NCBI GenBank assembly: GCA_030037185.1
Contig: JASHRR010000911.1
Span: forward strand, 1 to 24,134
DNA: 24,134 bases
Origin: Xanthobacteraceae bacterium
GTDB lineage: Bacteria; Pseudomonadota; Alphaproteobacteria; Rhizobiales; Xanthobacteraceae
Direction of reading: 5' to 3'
The translations under genes were made by a program, and so were the position numbers. The stretch's first letter is position 1; every line of letters starts with the position of its first letter. Shown here one piece after another: positions 7,164-15,484 of the stretch. The notes under the pieces were generated by a model. That model did no database searches. It was not told the origin of the DNA and worked only from the letters and a program-made list of their open reading frames with translations.

Positions 7164-8237
7164 TTGATTATCAAGACTGTCGATGTCGAACCCGTGACGA
7201 TGCGCAAGGAGGATCCCCACTGGCGGTTTGCACTCGGTGCCAAGCCAATCACGGATGGCCTCATAGTCCGCATCGTGGCGGACGACGGCAATGCGGGCGA
7301 GGGCTTTGCCGCTTCAGCCGCGCATATGGGTGCGATCCTCGGCACATTGAAGGCTCAGCTCGATCTGTTCCGGCCGATCCTCATCGGAAAGGATCCGACC
7401 CGAATCGAGTCGATCCTCCGCGAACTTGATTGTGCGCTCCGCGGCGCGTCTCAGGCTAAGGCAGGGATCGATTGCGCCCTCTACGACTTGCAGGCGCGCG
7501 CACTCGGCGTGCCATTGTGCCAGCTGTTGGGCGGACAGGTCCGTGCCGGAGTGCCGATCTTGCGCATCCTCGCTATTAAAGCGCCAACGGAGATGGCCGC
7601 CCAGGCGCAAAAGCTGATCGACAGGGGCTATCGCTATTTGAAGATCAAGGTGAACGGGGAGGTCGACGAAGATGTGGCGCGTGTCGATGCCATCCGGACG
7701 CAAGTCGGCAATGAAGTGCATCTTACCATCGACGCCAACCAGTCCTATACGCCCAAAGGCGCCGTGTGCGCTATAAATCGGATGGCGGAGTATCATATCG
7801 ACCTGGTCGAACAACCTGTGCCGGTCGGCGATCGACGCGGTCTGAAACTTGTCACCGACTTGGTGCCGGTAACAGTGGAGGCCGACGAATCGGCAGGTTC
7901 TATCGCCGAGATCTATGAGCTAGTGAGCGGCGAGATGGTCGATGCGGTGAGCCTCAAGGTCCCGAAGCTCGGTGGCTTGCGCAACACGATTGCGGCGGCG
8001 CGAATCTGCGAAGCCGCCGGCGTCCGCTATCGCCTCGGCGCGACGGTCGGCAGCCGGCTGCTGGCTGCCCAGGCGCTGCATCTTGCCTGCGCGTTGCCGG
8101 GCGTTGATTACGCCTGCGAACTCGGCGAGTTCGACCGCCTGCTGGACGATCCGTTCGACGGGCTGGAGGTGGAGGAGGGCATGCTCAAACTGCCTCCGGG
8201 TCCCGGTTCCGGCGTGCGGCGGCACAACAGCAATTGA
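7164..8237 (+). CDS. Enolase-superfamily enzyme, MLE/epimerase-like
   Basis: This 357-residue enzyme belongs to the mandelate racemase/muconate-lactonising enzyme family. The N-terminal capping domain (1-120) precedes a TIM barrel. The acid-base KxK motif of the MLE subgroup is at K160-K162 (YLKIKV). Metal ligands are D190 (TIDANQ), E216 (LVEQPV) and D241 (VEADES), and the opposite-face lysine is K265 (SLKVPKLGG). These residues predict proton abstraction alpha to a carboxylate, that is cycloisomerisation, racemisation or dipeptide epimerisation. The substrate cannot be read from sequence. The TTG start has GAGGGG 6-7 nt upstream and matches the family N-terminus (IKTVDVEPVT). It is the first gene of a six-gene operon with CoA-ligase and transport genes, which favours an organic-acid catabolic role over peptidoglycan-peptide epimerisation. 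Confidence 0.9.
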   Translation: MIIKTVDVEPVTMRKEDPHWRFALGAKPITDGLIVRIVADDGNAGEGFAASAAHMGAILGTLKAQLDLFRPILIGKDPTRIESILRELDCALRGASQAKAGIDCALYDLQARALGVPLCQLLGGQVRAGVPILRILAIKAPTEMAAQAQKLIDRGYRYLKIKVNGEVDEDVARVDAIRTQVGNEVHLTIDANQSYTPKGAVCAINRMAEYHIDLVEQPVPVGDRRGLKLVTDLVPVTVEADESAGSIAEIYELVSGEMVDAVSLKVPKLGGLRNTIAAARICEAAGVRYRLGATVGSRLLAAQALHLACALPGVDYACELGEFDRLLDDPFDGLEVEEGMLKLPPGPGSGVRRHNSN

Positions 8238-8260
8238 GGTCATTCTGGTGGGAGGCCCAC

Positions 8261-9463
8261 ATGCCAAGGCATTCGTCATCAGGCAAATACGCCATCATCG
8301 GACTCGGGGTGATCGCGGGCCAACAGCCCGACAAGTCCGAGCGCATGATCGCCGCCGAATCGGCTCGTCTCGCCATTGAGGATGCCGGGCTCACGACAAG
8401 GGACTTGTTCGGGGCCATCGACCTGCGTCGATCCGGCGGCGGCGGCGACCGCGCGACCTACACCGATGCCTTCAGCCGAATGCTCGGGCTGCAAACCAGT
8501 TTCTATTTCACTTGCGGACGCGGCGGTGCACTGGCAGGCCTTGGCATGGCCGCTGGCATGTCGTTCCTCGACCGTCGAATCTGCGACTACGTGCTCCTCG
8601 TGGGCGCCGTCACCGACTGGTCGCAGGCACAGCAGTCGCGTAAGCACGGCCACCGCGGCATGGCGCACACGGAGAAGCGCGGTTATTGGGGCAAGGCGCT
8701 GGGCGACCTGCGCGCCGTCAGCCACCACAGCTGGATGGCCGCGCGCCATATGGCTGTCTACGGCACAACGAGCCGCCAGCTCGGCGCTATCTCTGTCGCG
8801 CAGCGTGCCTGGGCGTGCATGAATCCTGAGGCTAAGATGCACGGCAGGCCGATCACCGTCGAGGACCACCAGAATTCACCGCTCATCGTCGAGCCGTACC
8901 ATCTTCTCGACATCAGCCTCGTATCCGATGGCGCCGTTGCCTTCATCATGACCACGGCTGATCGCGCCACCGACGCCAGGAAGAAGCCCGCTTACGTGCT
9001 GGGACAAGGCTTTGGCGAGGTCTCTTCCGCCCTATGGTTCGAGAACAAGCACTTCACTCATATGGCGGTCGCGCCCGCCAAGGCGCAAGCTTTCACACAG
9101 GCTGATCTTACACTTGAAGACATCGATTGCGCCCAACTCTACGATTGCTTTACCGGCGAGGTCCTGTTCCAGATGGAAGACTACGGATGGTGCAAAAAGG
9201 GTGAGGGCGGTCCATTCGTGCAATCCGGCATTATCGGGCCCGGCGGCACGATCCCAGTCAATACCTCGGGCGGATTGTTGTCCTGCTATCATCTTGGCGA
9301 CCTCACGGGCCTCGCAGAATCCGTGCGCCAGCTGCGCGGGGAATGCGGCGAGCGGCAGATCAAGGACTGCAACGTCGTCCTCATCACCGGCCATGGCGGG
9401 GAACTTGTGTCTCCGGGCATGTGCTCGATCCATACCTGCACGCTCCTCGGGAGCCAGCCATGA
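8261..9463 (+). CDS. Thiolase-fold protein, SCP-x/Ltp2-like
   Basis: This 400-residue member of the thiolase superfamily is closest in style to lipid-transfer/acetyl-CoA acetyltransferase-like proteins that work with DUF35 partners. Landmarks are an N-terminal AIIGLG strand, 'VTDWSQ' after the nucleophile helix, 'DCAQLYDCFTGEVL' (Y294) and the 'VNTSGGLLSCYHLGDLTG' loop with Y343 and H344. C85 (FTCGRGG) lies near the position of the thiolase nucleophile, but spacing to the following strand is about four residues longer than usual. The C-terminal catalytic Cys loop is replaced by ITGHGGE. It may therefore be a retro-aldolase-like rather than a classical thiolase. The ATG at 8261 has GGGAGG upstream; a TTG at 8234 overlapping the previous stop is less likely. 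The stop overlaps the next start (ATGA). Confidence 0.87.
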   Translation: MPRHSSSGKYAIIGLGVIAGQQPDKSERMIAAESARLAIEDAGLTTRDLFGAIDLRRSGGGGDRATYTDAFSRMLGLQTSFYFTCGRGGALAGLGMAAGMSFLDRRICDYVLLVGAVTDWSQAQQSRKHGHRGMAHTEKRGYWGKALGDLRAVSHHSWMAARHMAVYGTTSRQLGAISVAQRAWACMNPEAKMHGRPITVEDHQNSPLIVEPYHLLDISLVSDGAVAFIMTTADRATDARKKPAYVLGQGFGEVSSALWFENKHFTHMAVAPAKAQAFTQADLTLEDIDCAQLYDCFTGEVLFQMEDYGWCKKGEGGPFVQSGIIGPGGTIPVNTSGGLLSCYHLGDLTGLAESVRQLRGECGERQIKDCNVVLITGHGGELVSPGMCSIHTCTLLGSQP

Positions 9464-9933
9464 ACAAGTCCGGCGAGACCAAGGCAGCGAATGTCGTCAT
9501 CGACGATTCGGAATGGAGGAAGCCGCGCCCCCAGATCGATCACGACAACGAGGCGTTCTGGGCTGGCCTCAAGGAATGCAAGCTGTTGTTGTGGCACTGC
9601 AAGACCTGCGGGGCTTGGTATTGGCCAAAGACGTATTGCCGCGATCACCGCAACGAGCCTTTCGCCGCCAACATGGCCTGGACACAGGCCAAGGGCACCG
9701 GCAAGCTGTTCGCCTTCAACCGCCACCACACGGCCTTTCACCCGGGTTTCAAGGATGAGATCCCCTACGTCTATGCATTGATCGAACTCGATGAAGGCCC
9801 TCTTATCTCGTCGACCTTGGTGGGCGACAAGATGCCGAGGGATGTCTATGATGTCGGCCACAGGGTGGAGATCGTCTACGAACACCATCCACGCGACGGT
9901 TTCACATTGCCGCGGTTCCGCATACTTGATTGA
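9460..9933 (+). CDS. DUF35 zinc-ribbon/OB-fold protein
   Basis: This 157-residue protein has the DUF35 layout. An N-terminal helix (about 28-42, DNEAFWAGLKECKLLLWHC) leads into a rubredoxin-like zinc ribbon with C47, C50 and C60 and probably H63 in place of the fourth Cys. An OB-fold follows from about 75 to 155 (GTGKLFAFNRHH, PYVYALIELDEGP, VEIVYE). DUF35 proteins bind acyl-CoA and assemble with thiolase-fold enzymes, including steroid aldolases of the Ltp2-ChsH2 type and archaeal thiolase/HMG-CoA synthase complexes. Its start codon overlaps the stop of the thiolase-fold gene (ATGA), so the two are translationally coupled, supporting a one-to-one complex. A longer frame from 9343 lies entirely inside the upstream gene and is not used. 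Confidence 0.88.
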   Translation: MNKSGETKAANVVIDDSEWRKPRPQIDHDNEAFWAGLKECKLLLWHCKTCGAWYWPKTYCRDHRNEPFAANMAWTQAKGTGKLFAFNRHHTAFHPGFKDEIPYVYALIELDEGPLISSTLVGDKMPRDVYDVGHRVEIVYEHHPRDGFTLPRFRILD

Positions 9934-9950
9934 GCGCGCGTGTGCCCGAG

Positions 9951-12086
9951 ATGGCCACCCTCCTGCCGGTCGAGAAGCTGCTGAGGCCCCGTTCGTTGGC
10001 CTTCGTCGGGGTGTCCGCCACGGGCGGAGCCGGGACCAAAATGCTGCAATCGGCTGCGCTTTCGGGTTTCACCGGGGCCGTCTGGCCGGTGAACCCTAAC
10101 GCGGTCGAAATCGCCGGCATCCGCTGCGTGAAATCGCTCGCGGCGCTGCCCGGCATCCCCGACTGTCTGGTGGTCGCAGTGCCGGCCGAGGCGGTCGCGC
10201 CGCTGCTGCGCCAAGCCGCCCGCCAAGGCATCCGCAGCGCGCTCGTGGTCTCGGAGGGCTTTGCGGATGCCGCAACCGCCGAGGGCCTCGAGCGCCAGAG
10301 TGAGCTGGTGGCGCTTGCCCACGCGAGCGGTATGGCGGTCGCGGGCCCCAACTGCATGGGCATTGCCAGCTTCCATTATGGTTTTGCCGCAACCATGGCC
10401 GATATTCCCGATGGCGCGGTGTCCGGGGGGATTTCCCTCGTGTCGCAGTCGGGCGGCCTGCTCAATGCCGTCGCCGAACTCGCCGCCAATCGCGGCATTG
10501 GCCTCAACTATCTGGTCTCGAACGGCAACGGCGCCGTGCTCGAGTTCACTGACTACATCGATCATCTCGCTGACGACCCAGCCACCAAGGTGATCGCCTG
10601 CATCATGGAGGGTGTGCGAGACGGCCGCCGCTTCCGCAGCGCGATCGAGCGCGCCGCGCGCAAGAAGCCGCTGGTCGTCCTGAAGCTGGGCAAAAGCGCC
10701 TGCGGGCAGCAAGCAACGCTCGCGCATACCGGTACGCTCGCCGGCCGCTACGAGGCGTTTGCCGCACTATTCCATCACAACGGCGTCGCTCTCGTCGATA
10801 GTATCGATACCCTGGTTGAGACGGCGGCTCTCCTCGACGCCGCGCCGCTTCCCGGTGGCGCTGGTGTCGCCATCCTGTCGGTATCGGGTGGCGCCACGTC
10901 GCTGATCGGGGACCTCGGGGCGGCGGCCGGCCTCCATTTCCCGGAAATCAGCGACGACACCAACCGCCGTCTGCAGCAAATCCTGGGCGTCCGGCGCCGC
11001 TTCGCTAACCCGATCGACACCATTGGCATGCCGCGGCTCAGGTCGGGGGCCAACATGGCGGCCGTCCTCGACGCACTGCTGGCCGATGAGGCGATCGACG
11101 TGATCGGCCTCGCACTCGGCATGCGTATGAAGGGCGCCGACGCGCACCATCAACTTGTTCACCTTATGGCCGCCGCCAACAAGGCCGCATCCAAACCGCT
11201 GGCGGTCGTCTCTTTCATGTCCAACAGTCTGACCTCAGAGTGGCGCGGCTTCGCGCGAAAGGAGGGTTTGCCGGTCATCGAAGACATCGAACGCGGGCTG
11301 CGGGCGTTGCGGCATCTGATCGACTATGCGGCGTTCCGCCGCCGGCTCGGCAAGGACGACCCCAGCGTGGAGCCGCCTCAGCTGGCGCTGCCAGCGCTGT
11401 CGCGGACCGTACTGACCGAAGCCGAGAGCAAAACCATCCTGGCGGCCGCCGGCCTACCGGTGACCAGCGAAGCGTTGGCGCGTTCGCCGGAAGAGACCGT
11501 CCAGCTCGCCGCCATCATCGGCGGTCCTGTGGCGTTGAAAGTCCAGTCGCCCGATATCCCGCACAAGTCGGAGGTTGGCGGCGTCTATCTCGGCGCTCGG
11601 ACGCCGGCCGAAATCGATGCGGCAGCACGGCAGGTGCTGGAGAACGCGCGTCGTGCCCGTCCCGACGCCGATATCCACGGCGTGTTGGTCCAGGAGATGG
11701 TCGGGGACGGCGCTGAGTTCATCCTGGGCATGGTTTACGACGAGCAGTTTGGACCCGTCGTGGTGCTCGGCGCTGGAGGGGTGGCGGTTGACCTCTTCAA
11801 GGACGTCGTGTGCGGTCTGCCGCCACTGTCGGCGGAAGCAATCCGCGATATGATAGGCAGGCTCAAATCGGCAACGCAGCTGGCGTCGTTCCGCGGACGG
11901 CCAGCACGCGATGTTGCCGCTCTAGTCGACTGCTGCGTGCAATTTGCTGCGTTCTGCGCGGCCACCGACGGCCGTTTCGCCGCAATCGACCTAAACCCGG
12001 TGCTGGTTCGCGCCGTCGGTCAAGGGGTCTGCATCGTCGACGCCCTGATGGTGCGCAGGGACGCCAAGGAGGAGGCTTTGTCATGA
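9951..12086 (+). CDS. NDP-forming acyl-CoA ligase (ACD type)
   Basis: This fused acyl-CoA synthetase of the NDP-forming (ADP-forming acetate-CoA ligase/succinyl-CoA synthetase-like) family has about 711 residues. The order is a CoA-binding Rossmann domain (about 3-100, LAFVGVSA.GGAG), a flavodoxin-like ligase domain with 'LVSQSGGLLNA', and the phosphohistidine loop with H259 in LAHTGTLAG. A second ligase domain is followed by a C-terminal ATP-grasp domain (about 480-705; 'VALKVQSPDIPHKSEVGGV', 'AAIDLNPVLV'). It would activate an organic acid to its CoA thioester with ATP. The start is uncertain: TTG at 9930 overlaps the previous stop, GTG at 9942 and ATG at 9951 are alternatives, and none has a strong ribosome binding site. 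I use the ATG, which best fits the family N-terminus. The stop overlaps the next start. Confidence 0.9.
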   Translation: MATLLPVEKLLRPRSLAFVGVSATGGAGTKMLQSAALSGFTGAVWPVNPNAVEIAGIRCVKSLAALPGIPDCLVVAVPAEAVAPLLRQAARQGIRSALVVSEGFADAATAEGLERQSELVALAHASGMAVAGPNCMGIASFHYGFAATMADIPDGAVSGGISLVSQSGGLLNAVAELAANRGIGLNYLVSNGNGAVLEFTDYIDHLADDPATKVIACIMEGVRDGRRFRSAIERAARKKPLVVLKLGKSACGQQATLAHTGTLAGRYEAFAALFHHNGVALVDSIDTLVETAALLDAAPLPGGAGVAILSVSGGATSLIGDLGAAAGLHFPEISDDTNRRLQQILGVRRRFANPIDTIGMPRLRSGANMAAVLDALLADEAIDVIGLALGMRMKGADAHHQLVHLMAAANKAASKPLAVVSFMSNSLTSEWRGFARKEGLPVIEDIERGLRALRHLIDYAAFRRRLGKDDPSVEPPQLALPALSRTVLTEAESKTILAAAGLPVTSEALARSPEETVQLAAIIGGPVALKVQSPDIPHKSEVGGVYLGARTPAEIDAAARQVLENARRARPDADIHGVLVQEMVGDGAEFILGMVYDEQFGPVVVLGAGGVAVDLFKDVVCGLPPLSAEAIRDMIGRLKSATQLASFRGRPARDVAALVDCCVQFAAFCAATDGRFAAIDLNPVLVRAVGQGVCIVDALMVRRDAKEEALS

Positions 12087-13183
12087 CAATCGGCTTGTCC
12101 ATCGGGTTGATCCTCCGCTTCGCATGCGCGGCACCTGGCCTTGTCGCCATAGTGACCGGCACACCAGCCCGCGGCCAGGCCGCGCCCGAGATACTCCGAT
12201 ACGCCGGCGTCGACCGTGAGCAAAAGCTCCTGGAAGGCGCCAAAAAAGAAGGCCAGGTCGTGATTTACTCAGCGATGATCGTCAATCAAGCGCTGCGCCC
12301 GCTGGTCGAAGGGTTCATGAAGAAATACCCGTTCATAAGGGCGACCTATTGGCGCGCCGACTCCGAAAGTTTGACGCAGAAAATCGCCGCCGAGGCGCAG
12401 GCCAACAACGTCGTCGCCGACCTGCTCGAAGGCACTGGCATTGGCGAGTTCGTAGCTGACGCCAATCTCGCGCTACCTTACGTCACGCCGATGCTTGACG
12501 CATATCCGCCGAAATACAGCGATCCGAACGGGCTGTGGACGGCGACGCGACTGAGCTATTACGCTATCGCCTACAATAGTAAGCTTGTTGCCGCCGACAA
12601 AGTGCCGCGCACCTACGAGGATCTGCTCGATCCGCAATGGAGGGGCAAACTCGCCTGGCGCATCGGCAGCGCATCCGGCGCGCCCCTTTTTCTCACTAAC
12701 CTCCGCCTTGCCTGGGGCGAGGAAAAGGCGCGGGCCTATTTCCTGAAGCTCAGGGAGCAGAAAATCATCAACTTCGGATCCGGAAGTGCCCGCACCCTGG
12801 TCGACCGCGTTATCGCCGGCGAATATCCGATTGCGCTGCAGATCTTCGCCCACCATCCGCTGATTTCGAAGGCGAAGGGCGCGCCGGTCAACACGCGGCT
12901 GCTGGCCCCTGTGGCGGTCACGGCGGCGACGATGGTCGTCCCGAAGGGATTGAGGCATCCCCACGCCGCGATGCTGATGGTCGACTATATCCTCTCCGAG
13001 GAGGGGCAGAAGAAACTTCTTGAGGCCGAGTATTTCCCCGCCCGCCCCGATATCCCGCCTCTTGCGCCGCTGACATCGATTGTGCCGAAAAACACCAACA
13101 CGCCGGAGCAGTTCGTGGGACCCAACCTGCTCAACAGCTACAACGAAAGCTCGGCGCGAATCTACGAGGAGCTGTTCCGCTAA
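12083..13183 (+). CDS. ABC transporter solute-binding protein (FbpA/AfuA-like)
   Basis: This 366-residue periplasmic binding protein of the iron/thiamine/2-aminoethylphosphonate-type group (family 1/6) has a signal peptide at about 1-33 that ends near ARGQA. Typical segments are 'EGAKKEGQVVIYSAM', 'YWRADSESLTQKI', 'LSYYAIAYNSKLV', 'LLDPQWRGKLAW' and a late 'MLMVDYILSEEGQKKL'. The ATG overlaps the stop of the CoA-ligase gene (ATGA) and is preceded by AAGGAGGAGG inside that gene, so translation is coupled to catabolism. In this context the ligand is more likely an organic acid than iron, but the binding pocket cannot be interpreted without a model. The frame extends upstream to 11810 only as a shadow of the ligase gene. 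Confidence 0.9.
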   Translation: MTIGLSIGLILRFACAAPGLVAIVTGTPARGQAAPEILRYAGVDREQKLLEGAKKEGQVVIYSAMIVNQALRPLVEGFMKKYPFIRATYWRADSESLTQKIAAEAQANNVVADLLEGTGIGEFVADANLALPYVTPMLDAYPPKYSDPNGLWTATRLSYYAIAYNSKLVAADKVPRTYEDLLDPQWRGKLAWRIGSASGAPLFLTNLRLAWGEEKARAYFLKLREQKIINFGSGSARTLVDRVIAGEYPIALQIFAHHPLISKAKGAPVNTRLLAPVAVTAATMVVPKGLRHPHAAMLMVDYILSEEGQKKLLEAEYFPARPDIPPLAPLTSIVPKNTNTPEQFVGPNLLNSYNESSARIYEELFR

Positions 13184-13258
13184 AGCAGCTGCTGGGCCGT
13201 GGTGAGTGGGGCAAACCGCCTTCACCGCCACACAGGGTGTAGACCGGGACTTCAGAGC

Positions 13259-15007
13259 ATGGCGGCAGGCATCCAGGACGCTGAGGCGCCTGCAGTCGGT
13301 GCCCGAACCGGCAAACTGCGCTGGCGCGAGCGATCATCGCCGGTGGTCGCGATTCTCGCGGTTCTCCTGCTCACGTTGACCCTGCCGCCGATACTGTTTC
13401 TTCTCAATGCGAGCGTGCGCACGAGCCGCCCGGATTTGTCCTTCGACCGACTGACGCTCGAGTTTTACGTGCGACTTTTCACCAGCCCGTTCTTCGCCAG
13501 GAGCCTTTGGAACACGTTGGTCTACGCCGGCGGTTCCTCCATAGTGGCGATTGCGCTCGGACTGATCCAGGCGCTCATCGTCGAACGGACCGACACGCCC
13601 GGCCGCAATCATGTCTTTCTCGGCGTGGCAGTTTCTCTCGGCATCCCGCACCTGCTCTACACGGTGGGCTGGCTCCTCCTGCTCGGCAAGGCGGGGCCGG
13701 TCAACGATCTCCTCAATGCCGTTTCCGGCGGCCGCGCGACGCCGATTAACGTCTATTCAAGCTGGGGAATGATCCTTATCGAAGGGGTCAGTTTCGTCCC
13801 GCTCAACTTCCTGCTGATGTCCGCCGTCCTCGGGTCGATCGACACCTCCTTCGAAGAGGCGGCGCTGGCTAGCGGCGCCTCGCCGTTCAAGACCTTCCGT
13901 AACATTACTGTGCCGATGTGCCTTCCGGGTGTGCTGGCGCTGCTGCTGTTGACGTTCATGCGCGCCTTCGAGTCGTTTGAGGTGCCGGCGCTGGTCGGTC
14001 TCGCCGGCAACATCACCGTGCTCACCACTGACGTCTACTTGTCGGCCAAGACGCAGGGGCCGGCGAATTTCGGCATGTCGGCGGCCTACTCGGTCTGCCT
14101 GCTGGCGATCATGGCGATGCTGTTGAGCTGGTACGGCCGACTTTCCCGCCACGCTCACCGCTTCCGGACCATAACCGGCAAGGGGTACCGGCCCCGGGTG
14201 ATGAGCCTAGGGCGGTGGCGCTGGTTCGCGTTCGGGATTCTGCTCGTGCTGTTCGCCATTGTCATCGTGCTGCCGATTGGCATGGTCGTATTCGTCTCCC
14301 TGCAGCCGTTCTATGAGGGACTGACGATCGATAGCCTCGACCGCCTGACGCTCGCCAACTACAAAAGCGTCCTCGCGCCCGGCCCGTTCCGCGACGCCAT
14401 CTTGAACACGATCATCGTTGGCGCCTCAGCAGCGACGCTGGTGGTGCCGATCACGGCGCTGTGCGCTTGGCTTGCCGCACGCGGCCGGCCGGGGGCCTCG
14501 ATGCTCGATCACATTGCGATGACGCCGCTGGTTTTCCCGGCCATCGTCATGAGCGTCGCTTTCCTGCAAGTGTTCGCGAGGCTGCCGATCCCGCTCTACG
14601 GATCGCTCCTTTCGGTTATCATTGCGGCTTCGGTCCGCTACTTGCCCTACGGCATGCGCTTCGCCTACGCGGGCGTACTGCAAATTCACCCCGATCTGGA
14701 GGACGCTGCCGCCGCCGCCAGCGCACGCGGTTGGTACACTTTTCTGCGGGTCGTGCTGCCGCTCGTCGCCGCCGCGCTTTTCGCTTGCTGGCTGTTCGTG
14801 TTTCTGGCGGCGAGCCGCGAAGTCGCGCTGCCTTTGTTGTTGACCGGCCCCGGCGTCGAGATTGTCGGCCCAACCCTGTTCGACCTGTGGCAGAACGGAC
14901 AACTGACCGAGCTTGCCGCCATGGGCATGTCCTGGGTGGCCCTGATGACGGTGGCCAGCGCCTGCCTTCATGCCGTCACCAGACGCCGTGGCATCGGGCT
15001 AGGCTGA
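13259..15007 (+). CDS. ABC transporter permease, fused two-domain
   Basis: This 582-residue inner-membrane permease has two BinPD-type halves in one chain, as in FbpB/ThiP-like transporters. The first half starts with a membrane segment at about 30-50 (VVAILAVLLLTLTLPPILFLL) and has an EAA loop 'EEAALASGASPFKTFRNITVP'. The second half starts near 'FAFGILLVLFAIVIVLPIGMVVFVS' and has the EAA-like loop 'EDAAAAASARGWYTFLRVVLP'. Each EAA loop should contact an ATPase subunit. I chose ATG 13259; a GTG at 13199 would add 20 residues without a better ribosome binding site. The gene follows the solute-binding protein by 75 nt. No ATPase gene follows it, so the transporter is incomplete within this locus. 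Confidence 0.88.
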   Translation: MAAGIQDAEAPAVGARTGKLRWRERSSPVVAILAVLLLTLTLPPILFLLNASVRTSRPDLSFDRLTLEFYVRLFTSPFFARSLWNTLVYAGGSSIVAIALGLIQALIVERTDTPGRNHVFLGVAVSLGIPHLLYTVGWLLLLGKAGPVNDLLNAVSGGRATPINVYSSWGMILIEGVSFVPLNFLLMSAVLGSIDTSFEEAALASGASPFKTFRNITVPMCLPGVLALLLLTFMRAFESFEVPALVGLAGNITVLTTDVYLSAKTQGPANFGMSAAYSVCLLAIMAMLLSWYGRLSRHAHRFRTITGKGYRPRVMSLGRWRWFAFGILLVLFAIVIVLPIGMVVFVSLQPFYEGLTIDSLDRLTLANYKSVLAPGPFRDAILNTIIVGASAATLVVPITALCAWLAARGRPGASMLDHIAMTPLVFPAIVMSVAFLQVFARLPIPLYGSLLSVIIAASVRYLPYGMRFAYAGVLQIHPDLEDAAAAASARGWYTFLRVVLPLVAAALFACWLFVFLAASREVALPLLLTGPGVEIVGPTLFDLWQNGQLTELAAMGMSWVALMTVASACLHAVTRRRGIGLG

Positions 15008-15484
15008 TACGGTTTTCGGAGCAATCAGTCCATTCTCGTCCTCTGCTGACTTCAAGTCGGGATGCTTCGACTTGATGATTCCGAGCGGGTTCGGCCGGCG
15101 GCCGTGACCGGAGAGAGCGCCTCGCTGCGGCGGGCGTCATTGGGTCGCTTTGAGGCCCTTCAGGTACGCTCCGCCTTCGCCGGGTCGATCCTTCGGTCCT
15201 TGTTGACGCGCGGGAGCGAGGCCGCCCGACCCACCACGAACGCTCGAGGCCGGCACCGCTGCCGGGGCACCTGCACGTTGGCGGCCGCTAGCGCTTATCG
15301 GCTCCATCCCAACCAAGCGGCAGCTGATCATGCTCTCAAGGTCGGCGATGACGCAAAGGCATTGGAAGCAAGGCGTTTACGAGGTCCGACCTGACCGCAG
15401 TCGCGTCATTCCCGTTCCAGAAACCCACACGGATATCGAGGGAATTCCCCGAAAAGCAGCGGTCTGAGGGCCGCAACAAGCCGG
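15008..15484. other. Intergenic region after the catabolic operon
   Basis: About 480 nt separates convergent genes. Apart from a hairpin at 15052-15075 I see nothing supported. A plus-strand frame at 15062-15394 and minus-strand frames at 15137-15331 and 15336-15743 have no ribosome binding site or recognisable family. I looked in all frames for Walker or signature motifs of a decayed ABC ATPase and found none. Confidence 0.4.
15052..15075 (+). terminator. Perfect 8-bp hairpin after operon
   Basis: TCAAGTCG (15052-15059) and CGACTTGA (15068-15075) pair perfectly around an 8-nt loop, 45 nt after the permease stop. No T-run follows, so it is more likely a 3'-end stabilising or Rho-related hairpin than a classical intrinsic terminator. 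Confidence 0.4.

Noticed and set aside
9876..10727. Long minus-strand frame of 283 codons
   Set aside because: It is antisense to the CoA-ligase gene, whose domains and motifs are clear; the frame reads as His/Arg/Gly-rich shadow.
12473..13231. Minus-strand frame of 252 codons
   Set aside because: It is antisense to the solute-binding protein gene and shows no conserved features.
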